DNA of 64,000 nucleotides, taken from NCBI GenBank assembly GCA_035626595.1, contig DASPNJ010000136.1:46677-110676 (forward strand), read 5' to 3'. Both the position numbers and the translations under genes were made by a program. Below the pieces are notes generated by a model that did no database searches, was not told where the DNA came from, and saw only the letters and a program-made list of their open reading frames with translations. This stretch comes from JAQGMV01 sp035626595 (GTDB lineage: Bacteria > Pseudomonadota > Gammaproteobacteria > Burkholderiales > SG8-41). Of the stretch, positions 7,566 through 16,200 are shown piece after piece. Each line of letters begins with the position of its first letter. The stretch's first letter is position 1.

Positions 7566-8896
7566 GGTGGTGGCCGCAGTCGCTGCTGTGGCGCAGCGTG
7601 CTGCTCATCGCGGGGCTGCTCGTCATCGCGAATCTCGCGTGGGTGCAGATCTTCCGCGTCGCGGACCGCGTACCGCGCGCCCGCCAGACGGCGCAGCAGA
7701 TCGCGAGCGTCGTCAACATCACGCGCTGGGCACTGATCACGGCCGATCCCACGAAGCGTTTCGAGCTGCTCGCCGAGCTCGCCCAGTCCGAGAACATCCA
7801 GGTCTACATCGCCGAGCGGGACGACCGCGTCGCGCCGCTGCCGGAGCGGCCGTTCATCCAGGAAGTGGCGGGGGAGCTCAAGCGGCAGCTCGGGCCGCAG
7901 ACGCGGGTCACGCTCACACGCAACGGCGTCAGCGGCACGTGGGTGAGCTTCCGCATCGACCGCGAGCAGTTCTGGGTGTACATGCCGCGCTCGCGCATCC
8001 AGCGCAACGAGCCGCTGCGCTGGGCGGGCTGGGGCGCGATGGTGCTCGTGCTCGCGCTGGGCGGCTCCTATCTCATCGTGTCGCTCATCAGCCGGCCGCT
8101 GCGCGAGCTCGCGCGTGCGGCGGCCCAGATGGGGCGCGGCGCGACGCCCCCGCCCGTTACCGAGCGCGGCCCGAGTGAAGTGAGCGCGGTCGCACGCGCG
8201 TTCAACGACATGGCAGAGGATCTCAAGCGTCTCGATGACGAGCGCGCGCTGCTGCTCGCCGGCGTATCGCACGACCTGCGCACGCCGCTTTCGCGCATCC
8301 GGCTCGGCATCGAGATGATGGACGACAAAGGCGACTCCACGTTGCGCGAAGGGCTCGTTCAGGACATCGAGGACATCGACGAATCGATCGGACAATTTCT
8401 CGATTTCGCGCGGCTGCGCGACGCCGAGGCCGCGGTAGCCGACAGCGATCTGAACGCGCTCGTGGAGCACGTCATTGCGCGCTACACGCGCGCCGACAAG
8501 CCCGTTACGTTCAGCCCGGGCATCGTGCCGCCTCTGGCGTTGCGGCCGCACGCGATGCAGCGACTGGTCGCGAACTTGATCGATAACGCCCTGCGGCACG
8601 GCGGCTCGGAAGTACACGTCGTCACCGGCTCAGAGCGCGATCGCGCGTACCTCGAAGTGCTCGACCGCGGCCCCGGCATCCCACCGGAGCAGGCGGAGCA
8701 CATGCTGCAACCGTTCACGCGATTGGAGACCGCGCGCACCGGGAGCGGCACCGGCCTCGGGCTCGCGATCGTCTCGCGTATCGCGGCCATGCACGGCGGA
8801 ACCGTCCAGCTGCTTCCGCGCGACAGAGGCGGCTTGCGCGCCAGAGTGGAAATCCACGACGCGCGTCGGCGCGATGCGCCTCGGCGCAAAAAGTAG
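7562..8896 (+). CDS. envZ: EnvZ-type sensor histidine kinase
   Basis: 444-residue inner-membrane kinase. GTG at 7562 gives a GTGA overlap with ompR. TM1 spans about residues 11-30, a periplasmic domain follows, TM2 about 155-178, then HAMP. The DHp has H237 in GVSHDLRTPLSR. The ATPase has N-box NLIDNALRHG, G1 DRGPGIP and G2 GTGLGLAIV. It phosphorylates OmpR. The last residues (EIHDARRRDAPRRKK) and the TAG stop are encoded by a copy of repeat family B (8886-8920), so the natural C-terminus has been rewritten by a repeat that also appears to act as terminator for the convergent thpR operon. Confidence 0.92.
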   Translation: MRWWPQSLLWRSVLLIAGLLVIANLAWVQIFRVADRVPRARQTAQQIASVVNITRWALITADPTKRFELLAELAQSENIQVYIAERDDRVAPLPERPFIQEVAGELKRQLGPQTRVTLTRNGVSGTWVSFRIDREQFWVYMPRSRIQRNEPLRWAGWGAMVLVLALGGSYLIVSLISRPLRELARAAAQMGRGATPPPVTERGPSEVSAVARAFNDMAEDLKRLDDERALLLAGVSHDLRTPLSRIRLGIEMMDDKGDSTLREGLVQDIEDIDESIGQFLDFARLRDAEAAVADSDLNALVEHVIARYTRADKPVTFSPGIVPPLALRPHAMQRLVANLIDNALRHGGSEVHVVTGSERDRAYLEVLDRGPGIPPEQAEHMLQPFTRLETARTGSGTGLGLAIVSRIAAMHGGTVQLLPRDRGGLRARVEIHDARRRDAPRRKK

Positions 8897-8920
8897 CTGA
8901 GCGCGGCAGCCGCCGCGCTC
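8886..8920 (-). terminator. Repeat family B copy 1: terminator-like hairpin overlapping the envZ stop
   Basis: Core GCAAAAAGTAGC followed by a perfect 9-bp hairpin, GAGCGCGGC (8899-8907) and GCCGCGCTC (8912-8920). On the minus strand the hairpin precedes GCTACTTTTT, the layout of an intrinsic terminator for thpR, which stops at 8924. The TAG inside the linker is the envZ stop codon (8894-8896). Confidence 0.75.
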
Positions 8921-8923
8921 GTA

Positions 8924-9451
8924 CTAATTGCCGAGGGGCCAGGTGGCGACATTGTCGTAACGCACACCGCCGCTCACCGGCACCGATTGGACGAGCGCGA
9001 ACGCTCGCGCGCGTGAGGTGCACGCGGTGAGCACATCGGCCGTGGGCCGGCGCGCAGCGTCGCGCACGAGCGTGACGTGCGGCACGTACGGCCGCGCTTC
9101 GCCGCGCACGCCTTCGGCGGCGAGCCGGCTCCGGAGCGTTTCGACGAGGCGCAGCAGCGCGTCCGGTGTGCTGCTCGCGCCCGCCCAGACGATGGCCGTG
9201 CGGCGGAAGTAGCCGATGCGATCGAAGGCGAGCTCGAACGCGCGGCCGCGAACCGCTGCGCCGGCGCGCTCGATCGCGCCGAGCCGCGCACGATCGAGCG
9301 AGCCGATGAAAAACAGCGTGAGATGAATTTTTTCGGCCGGCATGGCCCTGCCGCCACACTGCGCCTGCGCGGCCCTCGCTGCCGCGGCGAGCGCGGTTCT
9401 CGCGTGGTCCTCCGGCCACAGCGCGAAAAACAGCCGCAGCCGGTCGCTCAA
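8924..9451 (-). CDS. thpR: RNA 2',3'-cyclic phosphodiesterase (2'-5' RNA ligase family)
   Basis: 175-residue 2H-phosphoesterase. The two HxTx catalytic motifs are H43-L-T45 (KIHLTLFFIG) and H125-V-T127 (VPHVTLVRD), and RLFFALWPE is the standard N-terminus. It opens 2',3'-cyclic phosphates on RNA ends and can ligate tRNA halves in vitro. The start overlaps the ispF stop by four bases, so it is the last gene of ispD-ispF-thpR. A terminator-like repeat (8886-8920) follows the stop immediately. Confidence 0.92.
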   Translation of the reverse strand: MSDRLRLFFALWPEDHARTALAAAARAAQAQCGGRAMPAEKIHLTLFFIGSLDRARLGAIERAGAAVRGRAFELAFDRIGYFRRTAIVWAGASSTPDALLRLVETLRSRLAAEGVRGEARPYVPHVTLVRDAARRPTADVLTACTSRARAFALVQSVPVSGGVRYDNVATWPLGN

Positions 9452-9948
9452 TCGGAGCTGCGATCGGGCACCGGCACCGCGAGCAGCGCGATGGCTTGCG
9501 CGGCGATGCCTTCGCCGCGCCCGAGCGCGCCCAGCCGCTCGGCGGTTTTCGCTTTCACATTGACATCGGCGGTGACCACGCCGAGGTCGGCGGCGATGTT
9601 CTCGCGCATGCGGCCGATGTACGGCGCGAGCTTCGGCGCCTGTGCGATCACGGTCGAATCGATGTTGACCACCCTGAAGCCCTGCGACTGCAGGAGACCA
9701 CGAACGTGGCGCAGCAGGCCGCGACTGTCGGCGCCCCTGTAGCGCGGGTCGCTATCGGGGAAATGCGTGCCGATGTCGCCGAGACCGGCGGCGCCGATCA
9801 ATGCGTCGCAGATCGCATGCAGCAGCACGTCGGCGTCCGAATGGCCTTCGAGACCACGCTCGTACGCAATCTCGACGCCGCCGATCACGAGCCGGCGCCC
9901 GGCCACGAGCGCATGCACGTCGAAACCCTGACCGATTCGCATATTCAT
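9448..9948 (-). CDS. ispF: 2-C-methyl-D-erythritol 2,4-cyclodiphosphate synthase
   Basis: 166-residue IspF, the MEP isoprenoid pathway enzyme forming MEcPP from CDP-ME-2-phosphate with loss of CMP. The metal site is D10-x-H12 (GQGFDVHAL), with H44 in EGHSDADVLLHAICDA. GDIGTHFPDSDPRYRGADS is the conserved substrate loop, and the C-terminal region shows DVNVKAKTAERLG and GEGIAAQA. ATG overlaps the ispD stop (ATGA) and its own stop overlaps thpR. The start could be the second Met two codons later. Confidence 0.97.
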   Translation of the reverse strand: MNMRIGQGFDVHALVAGRRLVIGGVEIAYERGLEGHSDADVLLHAICDALIGAAGLGDIGTHFPDSDPRYRGADSRGLLRHVRGLLQSQGFRVVNIDSTVIAQAPKLAPYIGRMRENIAADLGVVTADVNVKAKTAERLGALGRGEGIAAQAIALLAVPVPDRSSD

Positions 9949-10628
9949 GGCGTCAGCACGCGCATCGCAAGCTCGAGATCTTCCGGATAAGTCACCTTGA
10001 AATTGCGGGTTTCACCCATGACGAGCTTCGGCTCGAGGCCCATGCGCTCCACCGCGCTCGCCTCATCCGTCACGGCAACGGTACCCGCGCGTCGCAGGGC
10101 CTCGGTGAGCACCCGATAACGGAACATCTGAGGCGTCTGCGCCTGCCACAGACCGTCGCGCGACGCGGTGCCCGCGACGCGCGCATCATCACCCACGCGC
10201 TTGAGCGTATCGGCCACCGGCACCGCGAGCAGCCCGCCCACTTCGTCCTCACCGATCGTGTCGATCAGCCGGCCGAGCGCCGCCGCGCTCAGGCACGGAC
10301 GCGCCGCGTCGTGGACCAGCACCCAGTCGTCCGGTCGGATTTCGTCCGCGGCCGCCGAAAGACCGTTGAGCACGCTCGCTGCGCGTGTCTCGCCGCCGCA
10401 GTCGAGCAATCGCGCCGTCGCAAATTCGCGGACACAGCGTTCGGCGGAGGCGGCCTCGCCGGGCGCGACGACGACGTAGGTCCGCGCGATCCGCGGCTCG
10501 CCGCCGAGTGTGCGCAGCGTGTAATAGAGCAGCGGCCGGCCGGCGACCTCCAGATACTGCTTCGGGGTGCTCGCGCCCATGCGCGCGCCAGAACCTGCCG
10601 CCGGGACGAGAGCGAAGTAGCGTGGCAT
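9945..10628 (-). CDS. ispD: 2-C-methyl-D-erythritol 4-phosphate cytidylyltransferase
   Basis: 227-residue IspD, which makes CDP-ME from MEP and CTP. The N-terminal nucleotide-binding signature AAGSGARMGASTPKQYLEV (about residues 10-28) is intact. VLVHDAARPC and TDEASAVERMG carry the catalytic and MEP-binding residues. It is the promoter-proximal gene of ispD-ispF-thpR. The 90-base gap to amrB (start 10719) must hold divergent promoters; I did not assign boxes. Confidence 0.97.
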   Translation of the reverse strand: MPRYFALVPAAGSGARMGASTPKQYLEVAGRPLLYYTLRTLGGEPRIARTYVVVAPGEAASAERCVREFATARLLDCGGETRAASVLNGLSAAADEIRPDDWVLVHDAARPCLSAAALGRLIDTIGEDEVGGLLAVPVADTLKRVGDDARVAGTASRDGLWQAQTPQMFRYRVLTEALRRAGTVAVTDEASAVERMGLEPKLVMGETRNFKVTYPEDLELAMRVLTP

Positions 10629-10718
10629 CGCACTTTTCGCGATGAAAGCGGTCGATTGTACCAGTGCGTTTTATAATGCAGCTCCTTGATTTTCTTCGAT
10701 AACGCCCCACATCACCGT

Positions 10719-11525
10719 ATGCGAGCGAATCCCCTTCCCGAGGTGCGGAAGCCGGCCGTGGCCGGCCTGTTCTATCCGGGCGATCCCGCGAGCCTCGCGC
10801 GCGAAGTGCAGCAACTGCTCGCCGGCGCCCGCCGCGATGCGAAGAGCCCGCCGAAAGCGCTGATCGCGCCTCATGCCGGATACGTCTATTCCGGTCCGAT
10901 CGCCGCCACCGCCTACGCGCTGCTCGAGCCGGTGCGCGACACCGTCCAGCGCGTGGTGCTGCTCGGACCGACGCACCGCGTGGCCGTTCGCGGCCTCGCC
11001 CTGCCCCGTGCCACGCGCTTTGCGACTCCGCTCGGCGCGGTCGAGATCGATGCGGAAGCGGTCGAGCGTCTGAAAACCCTGCCGCAGGTCGTGACGAGCG
11101 ACGAGGCGCACGCGCTCGAGCACTCGCTCGAAGTGCACGTGCCGTTTCTGCAGACCGTCCTCGAGGAATTCAAGCTCGTCCCGCTCGCCGTAGGCCACGC
11201 CGATCCGGAGGAAGTCGCGCGGGTGATAGACGCGCTCTGGGGCGGCCCCGAGACCCTGATCGTCGTGAGCTCCGACCTCTCGCACTACCTCGACTATCGC
11301 ACCGCCCAGCGCACCGACCGCGCGACCTGCGACGCGATTCTCCAGCTCCGCAGCGACCTCGACCACGACCACGCCTGCGGCGCGACGCCCGTGTCGGGGC
11401 TCGCGATCGCCGCACGGCGCAGAGGGCTCAAGCCCGAGCTCGTCGACCTGCGGAACTCGGGCGACACCGCCGGCGACAAGAGCCGCGTGGTCGGCTACGC
11501 GTCGTTCGCGTTGTACGAGCCATGA
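10719..11525 (+). CDS. amrB: AmmeMemoRadiSam system protein B (MEMO1 family)
   Basis: 268-residue MEMO1-like protein, related to extradiol-dioxygenase/LigB-fold proteins. Landmarks are VAGLFYPGD near the start, APHAGYVYSG, LLGPTHRV, EHSLEVHVPFLQ and SSDLSHYLDY, which line the pocket of the fold. ATG at 10719 is preferred to an in-frame TTG at 10686. It is first of a three-gene operon with amrA and amrS, each overlapping by four bases. The triad is conserved across bacteria and archaea, but its reaction has no agreed physiological role. Confidence 0.93.
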   Translation: MRANPLPEVRKPAVAGLFYPGDPASLAREVQQLLAGARRDAKSPPKALIAPHAGYVYSGPIAATAYALLEPVRDTVQRVVLLGPTHRVAVRGLALPRATRFATPLGAVEIDAEAVERLKTLPQVVTSDEAHALEHSLEVHVPFLQTVLEEFKLVPLAVGHADPEEVARVIDALWGGPETLIVVSSDLSHYLDYRTAQRTDRATCDAILQLRSDLDHDHACGATPVSGLAIAARRRGLKPELVDLRNSGDTAGDKSRVVGYASFALYEP

Positions 11526-12097
11526 GCGAAGCCGCAAACGGAGACGTGCTGCTGCAGATCGCCCGCGCGGCGATCGCGCGCGAGCTCGGACACGCCATGA
11601 GCGCATCGGAAGAGGCGCCGTGGCTGCGCGAGCCCGGCGCGTGCTTCGTCACGCTCAAACAGAGTGAGCGGCTGCGCGGCTGCATCGGCAGCCTCGAGGC
11701 GCGGCGCCTGCTCGTCGAGGACGTGAAGGCGAACGCGCGCGCCGCCGCCTTCCGCGATCCGCGCTTCCCGCCGCTCAGCGCCGCGGAGCTGCACGTGACG
11801 ACAGTCGAGATTTCGCTGCTGTCGGCACTGTCGCCGCTCGCAGTCACGAGCGAAGCCGACGCGCTCGCACAGCTCCGGCCGGGCACCGACGGACTGGTGT
11901 TCGAGTACGGTCACCACAGGAGCACGTATCTGCCGCAGGTCTGGGACGACCTGCCGGACCCGCTCGAGTTTCTCGCGACGCTCAAGCAGAAAGCCGGGCT
12001 CCCGCCGGATTTTTGGGACCGCGAAGTGAAACTGTCGCGCTATACGGTGTCGAAGTGGTGCGAGCGTCCCGCGACGCAGGAAACGATCGATCGATGA
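11522..12097 (+). CDS. amrA: AmmeMemoRadiSam system protein A (AMMECR1 domain)
   Basis: 191-residue AMMECR1-domain protein with the signature LRGCIGSLEARR (C54). ARAAAFRDPRFPPL and PEVWDDLPDP-type segments also match (here YLPQVWDDLPDPLEFLATL). ATG overlaps the amrB TGA (ATGA) and its own stop overlaps the amrS start, so the three are translationally coupled. The AMMECR1 Cys and LRGCIG loop suggest a catalytic or metal-binding pocket; the function is unproven. Confidence 0.94.
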   Translation: MSEAANGDVLLQIARAAIARELGHAMSASEEAPWLREPGACFVTLKQSERLRGCIGSLEARRLLVEDVKANARAAAFRDPRFPPLSAAELHVTTVEISLLSALSPLAVTSEADALAQLRPGTDGLVFEYGHHRSTYLPQVWDDLPDPLEFLATLKQKAGLPPDFWDREVKLSRYTVSKWCERPATQETIDR

Positions 12098-13191
12098 GCC
12101 AGCAAACGACTACGACAGAGCATTACCCGGGCCGGTGGTGGCACCTGCTCGACGACGGGCGCATGCAGTGCGACCTGTGTCCGCGCGACTGCCGCCTGCA
12201 CGAAGGCCAGCGCGGCGCGTGCTTCGTGCGCCAGCGCGTGGGCGACGAGATGGTGCTCACGACGTACGGCCGCTCGTCGGGGTTCTGCATCGATCCCGTC
12301 GAGAAAAAGCCGCTCAACCATTTCTACCCGGGCTCGAGCATCCTGTCGTTCGGGACCGCCGGCTGCAATCTCGCGTGCAAGTTCTGCCAGAACTGGGACA
12401 TCAGCAAGTCGCGCGACATGGACCGCCTCGCCGACCAGGCGACGCCGCAAGCCATCGCGAGAGCCGCGCGCGAGCACGGCTGCAAGTCCGTCGCCTTCAC
12501 CTACAACGATCCGGTGATTTTCGCCGAATACGCGATGGACATCGCGGATGCGTGCCGCGAAAACGGCGTGCAGACGGTCGCGGTGACCGCCGGTTACATC
12601 CATGCGCAGCCGCGGCGCGAGTTCTACGCCAAGATGGACGCGGCGAACGTCGACCTGAAAGCGTTCACCGACGAGTTCTATTTCAAGCTCTGCGGCGCGC
12701 GCTTGAATCCGGTGCTGGACACGCTCGCGTATCTCAAGCACGAGACCGACTGCTGGATCGAGATCACGACGCTGCTCATCCCGGGCAAGAACGACAGCAC
12801 CGAAGAGCTCACGGCCGAATGCAAGTGGATCGCGAAAGAGCTCGGCGCGGACGTGCCCGTGCATTTCACGGCGTTTCATCCGGACCACAAGATGACCGAC
12901 ATTGCGGCGACGCCGGCTTCGACGCTGACGCGCGCGCGCAAGATCGCGATGGACGAGGGACTCCATTACGTCTACACCGGCAACGTTCACGATCACGCCG
13001 GCGGGTCGACGTATTGCCCGGGCTGCGCGAAGCCGCTGATCGTGCGCGACTGGCACCGCATCGAGGGATACGAGCTCACGGCGGACGGCAAGTGCCCGCA
13101 CTGCGGCACGGCGGTGCCGGGCCGATTCGAGACCTTCCACAGGCAGTTCGGCCGGCGCCGCATTCCGATTTTCCTCAATCGGGCGGCATAA
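12094..13191 (+). CDS. amrS: AmmeMemoRadiSam system radical SAM enzyme
   Basis: 365-residue radical SAM enzyme with C91-x3-C95-x2-C98 (GCNLACKFCQNWD) binding the SAM 4Fe-4S cluster. Extra N-terminal Cys (C26, C29, C33, C43) and a C-terminal YCPGC/CPHCG pair suggest further metal sites. ATG at 12094 lies in the ATGA overlap with amrA and is preferred to an upstream in-frame start that would sit deep inside amrA. It is related to PflA-like activases. A palindromic repeat separates it from mfd. Confidence 0.94.
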   Translation: MSQQTTTTEHYPGRWWHLLDDGRMQCDLCPRDCRLHEGQRGACFVRQRVGDEMVLTTYGRSSGFCIDPVEKKPLNHFYPGSSILSFGTAGCNLACKFCQNWDISKSRDMDRLADQATPQAIARAAREHGCKSVAFTYNDPVIFAEYAMDIADACRENGVQTVAVTAGYIHAQPRREFYAKMDAANVDLKAFTDEFYFKLCGARLNPVLDTLAYLKHETDCWIEITTLLIPGKNDSTEELTAECKWIAKELGADVPVHFTAFHPDHKMTDIAATPASTLTRARKIAMDEGLHYVYTGNVHDHAGGSTYCPGCAKPLIVRDWHRIEGYELTADGKCPHCGTAVPGRFETFHRQFGRRRIPIFLNRAA

Positions 13192-13200
13192 CCGTCACCC

Positions 13201-13250
13201 CGCAGGGTGCGCTGGTGGCGCACCGCGGTGCGTCATCGACGCACCCTGCG
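13201..13250. repeat. Palindromic repeat family A, full copy
   Basis: Outer arms CGCAGGGTGCG (13201-13211) and CGCACCCTGCG (13240-13250) pair perfectly, and the inner palindrome CGCACCGCGGTGCG spans 13219-13232. It is the same design as 1643-1696 with compensating changes (CCTACG to CCTGCG on both arms). It lies between amrS and mfd, 14 bases before the mfd GTG. Confidence 0.88.
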
Positions 13251-13264
13251 AGACGAGCTTCTAC

Positions 13265-16200
13265 GTGAACGAACCTTTCGACGTCCTCATCCCCGCTGCC
13301 GCACAGCGCACGCACACGGCGCCGCTATACGGCTCGAGCGACGCGCTGGCGATCGCGAAGCTCGCCACGCGGGCGAAGCCGCTCCTCGTCATCACCGAGA
13401 ACGCGCACGCCCAGCGTCTGCTCGAGGAAATAACGTTCTTCGATCCGGCGCTCAAGGTGCATCTGCTGCCCGACTGGGAAACGCTGCCGTACGATCACTT
13501 TTCGCCCCATCACGATCTCGTCTCCGAGCGGCTCGCGACGCTGTACCAGATGATGCACGCGCAGTTCGACGTGGCGATCGTCGCGGTGACGACGGCGCTC
13601 TACCGCCTGCCGCCGGTGGAATATCTCGCGGGTCACACGTTCTTTTTCAAGCAGGGCACGAAGCTCGAAGGCGCCGAGCTGCGGCGGCAGTTGACGCTCG
13701 CCGGCTATGCGCACGTGACGCAGGTGGTGGCGCCGGGCGAGTACAGCTTCCGCGGCGGGCTCATCGACCTCTTCCCGATGGGCAGCGCGGTGCCGTACCG
13801 CATCGATCTCTTCGACGACGAGATCGAAAGTATTCGCAGCTTCGACGTCGACACTCAGCGCAGCATCTACAAGGTGAACGAGGTGCGGCTGCTGCCCGCA
13901 CGCGAGTTTCCGATGGACGAAGCGGCGCAGACGCGTTTCCGGCGGCAGTTTCGCGAGCGCTTCGAGGGTGACCCGTCGAAGTCGCGCATCTACAAGGACG
14001 TCTCGAAGGGCATACCGACCGCGGGGATCGAGTATTACCTGCCGCTCTTCTTCGAGAGCACCGCGACGCTCACCGATTACCTGCCTGCGGGGGCGACCGT
14101 GTGCACGTATGCCGGCCTCGATCGTTCGATCCAAGCGTTCTGGACCGACACGAACGGCCGCTATGCGACCCTGCGCGGCGACCGCGCGAATCCGGTGCTG
14201 CCGCCGCAGGAGCTGTTCCTCGCGGCGGATCAGTTTTTCGGGGCGATCAAGCGCTATCCCAAGGTCGAGCTGGAGCCCGCGGCTACTCCCCACCCCAACC
14301 CTCTCCCGCAAGGGGGGAGGGAGCACACTCCTTCCCCCTCGACGGGGGAAGGCGGGGATGCGGGTGAGACGCAGCCCCTTCCCCCGCTGGCGGTCGAGCG
14401 CCGCGCCGACGACCCGCTGCACAAGCTTCGCCAGTTTCTCGAGCGCTTCGGCGGCCGCGCGCTGCTGCTCGCGGAGAGCCCCGGCCGCCGTGAAACGATG
14501 CAGGATTATTTCGCCGAGCACGGCCTGAAGCCGACGCCCGCGGCGAGCTATGCGGAATTTGTCGGCTCCAGCGCGAAAGTCATGCTCTCCGTCGCGCCGC
14601 TGCATGCCGGCTTCGTGCTGCCGGAGGATGGGCTCGCGATCATCACCGAGAACGAGCTCTACGCGGCGCAGGTACGACAGCGCACGCAGCGCGAAGCGAA
14701 GCGCGCGACGAACGAATACATGCTGCGCGACCTCTCCGAGGTCAAGGTCGGCGACCCCGTGGTCCACGAGCAGCACGGCATCGGCCGCTACGTCGGTTTG
14801 CAAAGCATGGATCTGGGCGAAGGCGAGACCGAGTTCCTCACGCTCGAATACGCCGGCGGCGACAAACTCTACGTGCCGGTCTCGAACCTCTTCCTCATCA
14901 GCCGCTACAGCGGCGCCGCGCCCGAGCAGGCGCCGCTGCATACGCTCGGCAGCGGCCAATGGGAGAAAGCGAAGAAAAAAGCCGCCGCGCAGGTGCGCGA
15001 TACCGCCGCGGAGCTCCTCCATCTCTATGCGCAGCGCGCTGCGCGCAAAGGGCACGCGTTCGAGCTCCGCCAGCACGATTACGAAGCCTTCGCCGAGACG
15101 TTTCCGTTCGAAGAGACGCCGGATCAGGCCAATGCGATCAACGCAACCCTCGAGGACTTGAAGAGCGGCAAACCGATGGACCGGCTCGTTTGCGGCGATG
15201 TCGGCTTCGGCAAGACCGAGGTCGCATTGCGCGCCGCATTCGTCGCGGTCGCCGACGGCAAGCAGGTCGTGGTGCTGGTGCCGACGACGCTGCTCGCCGA
15301 GCAGCACTTCAACACCTTCTCCGATCGCTTCGCGGACTGGCCGGTGAAAATCGTGGAGCTGTCACGCTTCCGTTCCTCGCAGGAGACCACCGACGCGCTC
15401 AAAGGCCTCGCCGAAGGCCGCATCGACATCGCGATCGGCACGCACAAGCTGCTCCAGGCCGACATCAAGCTGAAGAATCTGGGGCTGGTCATCATCGACG
15501 AAGAGCACCGCTTCGGCGTGCGCCAGAAAGAGCGGCTGAAAGCACTGCGCGCCGAGGTCGACGTGCTCACGCTCACCGCGACGCCGATCCCCCGCACGCT
15601 CGCGATGTCGCTCGAGGGGCTGCGGGACTTTTCGGTCATCGCCACGGCGCCGCAGCGGCGGCTCGCGATCAAGACCTTCGTCTCGCGCTTCAGCCGCCCG
15701 CTCATCCGCGAAGCGGTGCTGCGGGAACTGAAGCGCGGCGGTCAGGTGTATTTCCTTCACAACGACATCGATACCATCGGGCAGATGGAGGAGTCGCTCG
15801 CGAAGCTGCTGCCGGAGGCGCGCATCCGCGTCGCTCACGGGCAGATGCGCGAGCGCGAGCTCGAGCTCGCCATGCGCGACTTCTACCAGCAGCGCTTCAA
15901 CGTGCTGCTTTGCACGACGATCATCGAGACCGGCATCGACGTGCCGACCGCGAACACGATCATCATGAACCGCGCCGACCGCTTCGGTCTCGCGCAGCTC
16001 CACCAGCTCCGCGGTCGCGTCGGCCGCTCGCATCATCAGGCGTATGCCTACCTGCTGCTTCCCGAGGAAGGCAACGTCACCGCGACGGCCAAGAAACGTC
16101 TCGAAGCAATCCAGATGATGGAAGAGCTCGGCTCCGGATTCTTCCTCGCGATGCACGACCTCGAGATCCGCGGCGCGGGCGAAGTGCTCGGCGAGTCGCA

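Noticed and set aside
13325..15307. 660-codon minus-strand frame inside mfd
   Set aside because: Mfd is complete and conserved; the reverse frame is a composition artefact.
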